11,470 nucleotides of DNA from Candidatus Aenigmatarchaeota archaeon (GTDB lineage Archaea > Aenigmatarchaeota > Aenigmatarchaeia > QMZP01): contig JAFCEK010000024.1 in assembly GCA_017609225.1 (NCBI GenBank), positions 1 through 11,470 of the forward strand. Reading direction: 5' to 3'. Of the stretch, positions 1-5,458 are shown piece by piece. A program made the position numbers and the translations under genes. Each line of letters begins with the position of its first letter. Within the stretch, counting starts at the first letter, position 1. The notes under the pieces are model-generated. The model was given only the letters and a program-made list of their open reading frames with translations. It ran no database searches and had not been told where the DNA came from.

Positions 1-373
1 CTAACTTTTCTTTTGCATTTTTTGTGAAGGAATCAGCCTTTACATTAAGAGCAAGCTTTATCTTGCCCCCTCCGAGAACCTTATCAAAGCCCAGCCTGCC
101 AAGATCCAGCTCTTTCCTGCCTCCGCAGATTTTTTCCAGCTCGCATACATTTATTGTTTTTGGCTTTCTGGTAATCCCTCTTTTTTTCAGACTTTTGAAC
201 CCTCTTTTCCCGAGATGGTCAGGTTTGTGTTTTATTATCCATGTCTTTTTATGCCTCTTTGAGCCCGCAAAGCCTCTCCCTCCTCTTGAACCTGCCCCGC
301 GATGCCTTTTTTTGCTGCCATAACCATGTGTTTTGCTTCCTCTCATTTTCACAGCCTTTTTTCTTTTTGCCAT
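1..373 (-). CDS. rpl15: Ribosomal protein uL15 (archaeal L15), 3' end cut by window edge
   Basis: Large-subunit ribosomal protein uL15, which binds 23S rRNA in the central region of the 50S subunit. I read 124 codons from an ATG at 373 down to base 1 without a stop; archaeal uL15 is usually about 145-150 residues, so roughly the last 20 are missing. The N-terminus is very basic and Gly-rich (MAKRKKAVKMRGSKTHGYGS, then a GAGSRGGRG stretch), as expected for the rRNA-threading extension. The globular part begins near residue 85 (INVCELEKICGG, LDLGRLGFDKVLGGGK). It starts 2 bases after the uL30 stop, with a weak GGTG Shine-Dalgarno-like site inside the end of uL30, so translation is probably coupled. 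In other archaea secY usually follows; here that position is outside the window. Confidence 0.95.
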   Translation of the reverse strand, partial: MAKRKKAVKMRGSKTHGYGSKKRHRGAGSRGGRGFAGSKRHKKTWIIKHKPDHLGKRGFKSLKKRGITRKPKTINVCELEKICGGRKELDLGRLGFDKVLGGGKIKLALNVKADSFTKNAKEKL

Positions 374-375
374 TC

Positions 376-810
376 TCACACCATCCTTTTCAGAAGCATG
401 TTTATTTTTTCCCCTCTGTAGCCAAGAGAGCCCCCGGGATAGGGCATTCTCACAGACCTGTAACCTCCTGACGGGGGTCCCAGCCTGAACACAGGATCAA
501 GGCCTTTTATCTTTCTGGAATCCTTTTCCTTCAGTATTTTTTTTGCAATCTCCTTTGCCTGCTTCTCTTCTATTTTTTTCCTTTCCATCCTGCCCCTTTT
601 GCTGATTAACACTTCCAGGGATTTGCTGTCAATCTCTCCCCATGTAATATAATCCCCTGCCTTTCTGAGCATTCCCTCGTTTGTAGGATTTTTTGAAACC
701 AGAACGCAGTGATTAACCCTTGTGAGTCTTAGCATTTTTAATGTATCCCTTATATCCTTTCTTACACCAACAGGACCCTTTATCCTGATTACAGCAAAAA
801 TTTCTGACAT
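376..810 (-). CDS. rpl30: Ribosomal protein uL30 (archaeal long form)
   Basis: Large-subunit ribosomal protein uL30. The 144 residues match the long archaeal/eukaryotic form (about 150) rather than the 60-residue bacterial one. The N-terminal ferredoxin-like core (MSEIFAVIRIKGPVGVRKDI, then TLKMLRLTRVNHCVLV) and the C-terminal block (LGPPSGGYRSVRMPYPGGSL) are typical. A GTG at 813 is in frame, but I chose the ATG at 810: the Shine-Dalgarno motif GGTGAT (bases 821-816) lies 5 bases before it, and the ATG overlaps the uS5 stop as TGATG, a classic translational coupling junction. The gene lies between uS5 and uL15, the standard spc operon order. Confidence 0.96.
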   Translation of the reverse strand: MSEIFAVIRIKGPVGVRKDIRDTLKMLRLTRVNHCVLVSKNPTNEGMLRKAGDYITWGEIDSKSLEVLISKRGRMERKKIEEKQAKEIAKKILKEKDSRKIKGLDPVFRLGPPSGGYRSVRMPYPGGSLGYRGEKINMLLKRMV

Positions 811-1499
811 CACAAATCACCCTTTGTGCTGTTGAGGTTTTTTAATGCCTGGAATATTGCAGAAACAAGGTTCTCCTTTGTTGAGGTGCTTCCCTCTGTT
901 TTGACCCAAACATCCTTTATCCCGCTTAATCTCAGTATTTTCTTTGATGCCTCATTTGCAACTATGCCCACACCTTTCGGTGCGGGAAACAGCCTTACAG
1001 TTACAGAGCCAACCTTTGCCTCTGTCTTGAGTGGTATTGAATGCTGCTCTCCGCATCCGCATTCCCAGGAGCCGCAACCCTTTCTTACCCTTATAACATT
1101 AAGCTTTGCCTGTTCTGTTGCCTTTTCCAGGGCAATTCTGTGTTCCTTTGAAGCAGCCTTTCCAACACCTACAATATTGTTTTCATCACCAACAACAACC
1201 ATTGCAGTCAGCTTGAACCTCCTGCCTGACTTGTGCATCCTTGCTGTTCTTTTTGTTGCTGTCCTTCTTATTCCCCCGCCTTTTCCCGGGCTGCCTCCGA
1301 TATATATAACATCATCCTTAAGGTTTGGAACAAGCATATCAACTATTTCCGGCTCAAGAATAACAAGACCTTTCTCAAGGATTTCCTCAAGGGTTTTGTA
1401 TTTACCGCTAAGCACATCCTTTCCGAGTTTCGTCTTGGGAATCCAACCCAACTCTGTGGTCACATCTTCTTTCATTTTGGTTTCCTGTTCTTCCGGCAT
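810..1499 (-). CDS. rps5: Ribosomal protein uS5
   Basis: Small-subunit ribosomal protein uS5, which lies near the mRNA entry and decoding region. The 229 residues fit the archaeal/eukaryotic form, which is longer than the bacterial one. The N-terminal extension (1-55) carries LGWIPKTKLGKDVLSGK. The dsRBD-like S5 domain covers about 58-123 (GRRFKLTAMVVVGDENN, VGVGKAASKEHRIALEKA). The GCGSWECGCG segment at 141-150 (four Cys) is usual in archaeal uS5 before the C-terminal domain (VGSVTVRLFPAPKGVGIV, about 164-180). The ATG at 1499 is preceded by a strong Shine-Dalgarno site. uS5 normally follows uL18 in archaea, but here the upstream gene, 10 bases away, is bud32. Confidence 0.97.
   Translation of the reverse strand: MPEEQETKMKEDVTTELGWIPKTKLGKDVLSGKYKTLEEILEKGLVILEPEIVDMLVPNLKDDVIYIGGSPGKGGGIRRTATKRTARMHKSGRRFKLTAMVVVGDENNIVGVGKAASKEHRIALEKATEQAKLNVIRVRKGCGSWECGCGEQHSIPLKTEAKVGSVTVRLFPAPKGVGIVANEASKKILRLSGIKDVWVKTEGSTSTKENLVSAIFQALKNLNSTKGDL
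816..821 (-). promoter_or_regulatory. Shine-Dalgarno site deciding the uL30 start
   Basis: Read on the minus strand, the motif GGTGAT is complementary to the conserved 16S 3' end (ATCACC). It lies inside the last codons of uS5, 5 bases before the ATG at 810 and only 2 bases before the alternative GTG at 813, so it favours the ATG. Confidence 0.7.
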
Positions 1500-1500
1500 T

Positions 1501-1509
1501 CCTCACCTC
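1501..1509 (-). promoter_or_regulatory. Strong Shine-Dalgarno site for uS5
   Basis: On the minus strand this reads GAGGTGAGG, almost a full match to the archaeal anti-SD. It fills the gap between the bud32 stop (1512-1510) and the uS5 ATG at 1499. It supports translation of uS5 from within a bud32-initiated polycistronic mRNA. Confidence 0.8.
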
Positions 1510-2172
1510 TCAGCCCTTGTATCTCCTTCTCTTTTCTATTTTTTCAAGCCTCCTGAGAACCTGGGCTGAATTACTATAGTTACGCTTATAAGTTTTTAAA
1601 ATGTATTGCCAGCTTTCATTTAAATACTTAAAATGTGCGCTCTTTAGCGCCTCATAAAGCAGGAACAAATCCACTGCCTGGTCCTCAATTCTCTGGCTGC
1701 TCTTTCCCAGTCCAAAATCTATGATATACAGCTCATAGTCACTGGTCTGAAAGCCGCTATCCGCTGAATCAGTGCTTTGTCTTTTGAGAATCATATTGGA
1801 AGTGGTTAAATCCCCGTGAATTATTCCTGCAGAGTGCAGTCTGGCAACCGCCTCACCAATCAGCTCATATATCCTAAACCTTTCATTCTTTGGCTTGGTG
1901 TTCAGCACATCCTTTACCCTTTCACCCTCAATAAACTCCATAATGAGCCTGCTTTCCTCAATTCTGAAAACCCTTGGCGTAAAAACCATAGCTCTTCTTG
2001 CCCTGTCCAGCAGCCTGTGCTCTCCCCTTGTCCTGATTTTTCTAATCCTGGAATCCAGTTCAGGCAGCCTGTAGCCTTTCTTTATCCTGTCCTTGACCAG
2101 AACCTTTCTCCCTTCCAGAGAGTCAGCAGAAAGCACGGCCTCTGCACCCCGGGCAATGATTTTTCCAGTCAT
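1510..2172 (-). CDS. bud32: KEOPS complex Ser/Thr kinase/ATPase Bud32
   Basis: Bud32 (PRPK family) is the small atypical kinase/ATPase of the KEOPS complex. It works with Kae1 in making the t6A modification at position 37 of ANN-decoding tRNAs. Visible motifs: RGAEA (8-12, nucleotide loop), VLVKDRIKKGYR with the ATP-binding Lys27, E51 of helix C, the family signature HGDLTTSN (119-126, catalytic D121 and metal-binding N126), IIDFGLG (150-156, D152) and the basic C-terminal tail KRRRYKG. At 220 residues it is a stand-alone protein, not the Kae1-Bud32 fusion found in some archaea. A polar Ser/Thr/Asp-rich loop of about 15 residues (131-145) lies between the catalytic loop and DFG. It is the first gene of the minus-strand operon with uS5, uL30 and uL15. 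Its ATG is 29 bases from a TATA box, so the mRNA is probably leaderless. Confidence 0.95.
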   Translation of the reverse strand: MTGKIIARGAEAVLSADSLEGRKVLVKDRIKKGYRLPELDSRIRKIRTRGEHRLLDRARRAMVFTPRVFRIEESRLIMEFIEGERVKDVLNTKPKNERFRIYELIGEAVARLHSAGIIHGDLTTSNMILKRQSTDSADSGFQTSDYELYIIDFGLGKSSQRIEDQAVDLFLLYEALKSAHFKYLNESWQYILKTYKRNYSNSAQVLRRLEKIEKRRRYKG

Positions 2173-2193
2173 AAGAACTAATTATTGGCTGAA

Positions 2194-2201
2194 TATATAA
2201 A
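2194..2201 (-). promoter_or_regulatory. TATA box of the bud32-rps5-rpl30-rpl15 operon
   Basis: Minus-strand TTTATATA, a consensus archaeal TATA box. Its first T is 29 bases before the bud32 ATG (2172), which places transcription start at or next to the start codon. No other promoter-like site is obvious before uS5, so this may drive the whole operon. Confidence 0.65.
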
Positions 2202-2205
2202 CTTC

Positions 2206-2213
2206 TTTTAAAG
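2206..2213 (+). promoter_or_regulatory. Probable TATA box of proS
   Basis: TTTTAAAG lies 32 bases before the proS ATG at 2238, consistent with a leaderless transcript. It is only 4 bases from the bud32 TATA box facing the other way, so TBP/TFB may compete for the two promoters. The upstream tatataaa at 2194-2201 could also serve in this direction, giving a leader of about 12-16 bases. Confidence 0.45.
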
Positions 2214-2237
2214 AATAATATCTTATAGGGATTTACT

Positions 2238-3692
2238 ATGCCAAAGCAGGAGAGGGATGACACGAAGGGAATAAAGAACAAAAAAGCAGGAGATTTTCCG
2301 GAATGGTATGCCGAGATTGTGCAGAAGGCAGGCCTTGCGGATTATGCACCAATAGCAGGATGCATGGTGATAAAGCCGTACGGCTATGCAATATGGGAAA
2401 ACATAAAGAAATGGTTTGATTCCAGAATAAAGGAAACAGGCCACAGGAATGCATATTTCCCCCTTTTTATTCCTGAAAGCTTCCTTAAAAAGGAGGCAGA
2501 GCATTTTTCCGGCTTCACACCTGAAGTGGCTTTTATAGACAAGAAAGAGGAAACAGAAGCAGGAGAGGATAGATATGCATTAAGGCCAACCTCAGAAACC
2601 ATAATATATGACTCATACTCAAAATGGATTCGCTCATGGAGGGATTTGCCCCTGCTCCTGAACCAGTGGTGCAACATTGTAAGATGGGAAACCAAGGCAA
2701 CAAAACTGTTTTTAAGAACCAGGGAATTTTTATGGCAGGAAGGACACACAGTGCACAGAACAGAGAAGGAGGCAGACAGGGAGGTCATGTACATCCTTAA
2801 TCTCTATAAAGAGCTTGCTGAAACGCTGCTTGCGATACCTGTTATTACCGGAAAGAAGACAGAAAATGAGAAGTTTGCCGGAGCGCTTTACACAACATCA
2901 ATTGAAGCCCTTATGCCTGACGGCAAGGCACTGCAGATGGGCACCAGCCATAATCTGGGCCAGAATTTTTCAAAGCCCTTTAACATAAAATTCAAGGACA
3001 GGGATGAAAAGGAAAAATATGCCTGGCAGACAAGTTGGGGCTTTTCCACAAGGCTTATCGGAGCAATAGCAATGGTGCATGGAGATGACAGGGGGCTTGT
3101 TCTCCCGCCCAGGATAGCCCCGATACAGATTGTTATAATCCCCATAATCTTTGAAAAGAACAAAAGCAGGGTACTGGCAGAAGGGGAAAAAATAAGAAAA
3201 GAACTGGAAGGCGATTTCTCTGTTGAGTTTGACAGAAGAGATGAATATTCCCCCGGCTGGAAATTCAATGAATGGGAAATGCTTGGTGTTCCGCTCAGAA
3301 TAGAGATAGGGCCTGCTGATATAAAGAAAAAGCAGGCTGTGCTGGTAAGAAGGGATACAGGAGAGAAAAAAACCATAAAAAGAAACCAGCTGAAAAAGGA
3401 AGCAGAAAAAATGCTGGAAGCTGTGCAGAAAAACCTTTTCAGAAAGGCAAAGAAATTCCTCACAGACAGCACAGTTTCTGCAAAAACGTTTGAGGAATTC
3501 AAAGAGGCAATTGAAAACAAAAAAATGGTTAAGGCAAACTGGTGCGGTGATTCAGGATGTGAGGAGAGCATAAAGGAAGAAACCGCTGCAACCATAAGGG
3601 TTATACCTTTCCGGGGGGAGAAAGCAAAAGGCAAGTGCGTACACTGCGCAGCAAAGGCAAAACATGTTGTGTATTTTGCAAGGCAGTATTAA
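2238..3692 (+). CDS. proS: Prolyl-tRNA synthetase, archaeal/eukaryotic type
   Basis: Class IIa aminoacyl-tRNA synthetase that charges tRNA-Pro with proline. The 484 residues are normal for the archaeal/eukaryotic form, which has no inserted bacterial editing domain. The N-terminus carries FPEWYAEIVQKAGLADYAP (20-38). Motif 1 lies around 48-80 (YGYAIWENIKKWFD, YFPLFIPES). The proline-site region includes RPTSE (116-120). Motif 2 spans LRTREFLWQEGHT (159-171). MGTSHNLGQNFSK (234-246) follows, and motif 3 is HGDDRGLVLPPRIAP (281-295, with R292). The anticodon-binding domain covers about 296-400. The C-terminal zinc domain has C436, C441, C467 and C470 and ends in Tyr, as is typical. It is transcribed divergently from bud32. 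Confidence 0.97.
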   Translation: MPKQERDDTKGIKNKKAGDFPEWYAEIVQKAGLADYAPIAGCMVIKPYGYAIWENIKKWFDSRIKETGHRNAYFPLFIPESFLKKEAEHFSGFTPEVAFIDKKEETEAGEDRYALRPTSETIIYDSYSKWIRSWRDLPLLLNQWCNIVRWETKATKLFLRTREFLWQEGHTVHRTEKEADREVMYILNLYKELAETLLAIPVITGKKTENEKFAGALYTTSIEALMPDGKALQMGTSHNLGQNFSKPFNIKFKDRDEKEKYAWQTSWGFSTRLIGAIAMVHGDDRGLVLPPRIAPIQIVIIPIIFEKNKSRVLAEGEKIRKELEGDFSVEFDRRDEYSPGWKFNEWEMLGVPLRIEIGPADIKKKQAVLVRRDTGEKKTIKRNQLKKEAEKMLEAVQKNLFRKAKKFLTDSTVSAKTFEEFKEAIENKKMVKANWCGDSGCEESIKEETAATIRVIPFRGEKAKGKCVHCAAKAKHVVYFARQY

Positions 3693-3712
3693 CCAAGCAG
3701 GGAATAGGGAAA

Positions 3713-3720
3713 TATTTTTA
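3713..3720 (+). promoter_or_regulatory. TATA box of the HAD-YvcK gene
   Basis: TATTTTTA, followed by AAC, begins 31 bases before the ATG at 3744 and 22 before the ATG at 3735, so it favours the 3744 start. The same TATTTTTAAC string precedes the tadC-like gene at 9367 with a spacing of 30. The T-run may also act as the proS terminator. Confidence 0.5.
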
Positions 3721-3743
3721 ACTTTGCTTTCCAAATGATTTCC

Positions 3744-5414
3744 ATGAACATAAAGGCAATAATATTTGACCTGGATGATACATTGTTTGACTGCACGGGA
3801 ATGCTGGCTGAAAACGCCAGGAAAAGGGCAGCCAGGGCAATGGTCAGCGCAGGCCTTCCATGCTCTTTTGATGAGGCATACAAAAAAATAAGGAAGATAT
3901 CCGAGAGGCTGGGCCCGAGGGAAAGCGTGTTTGACAGGCTATGCGAGGAATTTGATATAAAGGGCAGGAAGATGGAAGGCATAGTTAAGGCAGGGCTGGA
4001 TGCCTACAACAGCGATACCGTTGAGGAGATAAGCCTGTTTGAAGACGTTCCGGAAACCCTTGATATGCTGAAAGAAAAATACAAACTCATTCTTGTTTCC
4101 TCTGGCATATACAGCAGGCAGCAGAAAAAAATAGACATGCTTGGGCTGAGAAAATGGTTTGATATGATTGTGATACATGATATTGAAAAAGACCCCCCAA
4201 GAAAGCTGATTTTCAGGGACATACTGAAAAAACTGGGACTGAAGCCAGAGGAGGTTGTTTCTGTTGGAGACAGAATACACTCCGAAATAAAAATATGCAA
4301 TGAACTTGGAATTAGCACAGTGAGGATTCTGCATGGCAGGTTCAGGCACATGAAACCTAAGAATGAACTTGAAGAGCCCGACTACGAAATCAAAAAAATA
4401 GGAGAAATTCCAAAAATCCTGAAGACAATGAAAACAAAAACAAACGGACTGAAAATTGTTGCAATAGGAGGCGGGACAGGCCTGCCCGCAGTGCTGGAGG
4501 GCCTCAAAAAACACACAAACAACATCACTGCAATAGTAACAGTTACGGATTCAGGCAGAAGCTCAGGGAAAATAAGAAATGAATTTAAAATCCTCCCTCC
4601 TGGAGACATAAGGAACTGCCTGATAGCACTGAGCGATTCAGAGAAGCTGCTAAAGGAACTCTTTCAGTACAGGTTCAAAACAAACAATGATTTCAATGGA
4701 ATGAACTTCGGAAATCTCTTTATTACAGCACTTGCAAAAACAACAGGCGGGTTTGAGGAGGCAATAAGAGAGGTGAGCAAGATACTAAAGATAAAGGGCA
4801 GGGTTTTGCCTTCAACGCTGGCAGATACCCATTTGTGCGCTGAGCTTGAAGACGGAACAGTTGTGGAGCAGGAATTCAATGTGAGGAAGCCGGGAAAACC
4901 TCCAATTAAAAAGGTTTTCCTGAAACCGGAAAAAACAGAGCCGCTTGAGGAAGCGCTTGATGCCATAAAAGAGGCAGACATGATTGTTCTTGGCCCGGGA
5001 AGTCTGTTCACAAGCATAATAACAAACCTGCTTGTGAAGGGATTGAGTGAAGCTGTTGCCAGAAGCAGGGCAAAAAAGATTTATATAGCCAATATAATGA
5101 CACAGCCCGGACAGACAGACGGATTCAGCCTGTCAGACCATGTTAACACCCTGGAAAGCTACCTTGGGCAGGGCGTTCTTGATTTTGTACTTGTAAACAG
5201 CCAAATGCCGCCGGAGAACCTGCTGGAAAAGTACAGAAAAGCAGGAGCAGAAATAGTAAGGATTGATGAGGAAAAAATCAAAAACAAGAAAATAAAGCTG
5301 ATAAAGGAAAACCTGATAGAGAATGTAGGGGAAAGAAGGCAGCTCTGGGAAAAGGAAGACCTGCTGAGGCATGACCCGGACAGGCTTGCCCATGCACTGC
5401 TGAAAATCGTTTAA
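3744..5414 (+). CDS. Fusion protein: HAD-superfamily phosphatase + YvcK/CofD-like nucleotide-sugar-binding domain
   Basis: One uninterrupted frame joins two enzyme-like domains. Residue numbers count from the in-frame ATG at 3735; subtract 3 for the start chosen here. Residues 8-205 are a HAD hydrolase: motif I DLDDT (D12, D14), motif II LVSSG (S122/S123), motif III K157 and motif IV GDRIHSE (D179, E184), with a helical cap between motifs I and II. After a Lys-rich linker (about 225-238), residues 239-559 are a YvcK-type Rossmann domain: AIGGGTGLPAVLEGL (243-257), VTDSGRSSGKIR, LPPGDIRNCLIALS, NFGN (324-327), LGPGSLFTSI and TQPGQTDGFSLSDHV. Bacterial YvcK binds UDP-sugars such as UDP-GlcNAc and affects envelope metabolism; the related CofD makes coenzyme F420 precursors. 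These motifs fit YvcK better than CofD. Substrates are unknown. I chose ATG 3744 from TATA spacing and because HAD proteins usually start this close to motif I. Confidence 0.9.
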   Translation: MNIKAIIFDLDDTLFDCTGMLAENARKRAARAMVSAGLPCSFDEAYKKIRKISERLGPRESVFDRLCEEFDIKGRKMEGIVKAGLDAYNSDTVEEISLFEDVPETLDMLKEKYKLILVSSGIYSRQQKKIDMLGLRKWFDMIVIHDIEKDPPRKLIFRDILKKLGLKPEEVVSVGDRIHSEIKICNELGISTVRILHGRFRHMKPKNELEEPDYEIKKIGEIPKILKTMKTKTNGLKIVAIGGGTGLPAVLEGLKKHTNNITAIVTVTDSGRSSGKIRNEFKILPPGDIRNCLIALSDSEKLLKELFQYRFKTNNDFNGMNFGNLFITALAKTTGGFEEAIREVSKILKIKGRVLPSTLADTHLCAELEDGTVVEQEFNVRKPGKPPIKKVFLKPEKTEPLEEALDAIKEADMIVLGPGSLFTSIITNLLVKGLSEAVARSRAKKIYIANIMTQPGQTDGFSLSDHVNTLESYLGQGVLDFVLVNSQMPPENLLEKYRKAGAEIVRIDEEKIKNKKIKLIKENLIENVGERRQLWEKEDLLRHDPDRLAHALLKIV

Positions 5415-5417
5415 CTC

Positions 5418-5425
5418 TATTTATT
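5418..5425 (+). promoter_or_regulatory. Possible TATA box of valS
   Basis: TATTTATT begins 41 bases before the valS ATG, which would give a leader of about 10 bases. No Shine-Dalgarno motif is seen before that ATG. It begins 4 bases after the stop of the HAD-YvcK gene. Confidence 0.35.
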
Positions 5426-5458
5426 TGATTATCACAAATTATTCAATGTTGTGAAATT

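Noticed and set aside
826..1569. Long plus-strand open frame (247 codons) opposite uS5
   Set aside because: It is antisense to a certain ribosomal protein gene, its translation is Ser/Phe/Pro-rich low-complexity text without motifs, and no promoter fits. It is a shadow of uS5 codon use.
2888..3634. Minus-strand open frame (248 codons) opposite proS
   Set aside because: It is fully inside proS on the other strand and its translation is Ser/Phe-rich with no recognisable family. It arises from the AAA/GAA-rich codons of proS.
3744..5414. Annotation as CofD (2-phospho-L-lactate transferase) of F420 synthesis
   Set aside because: The glycine loop and the TQPGQTDGF and PPGDIRNC motifs match YvcK-type proteins better than CofD, and no other F420 gene is nearby.
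4428..5414. Separate gene start for the YvcK part at the internal ATG 4428
   Set aside because: The only SD-like stretch (AGGAG at about 4400) is some 25 bases away, no TATA box is at the right distance and the frame is continuous, so a fusion is the simpler reading.
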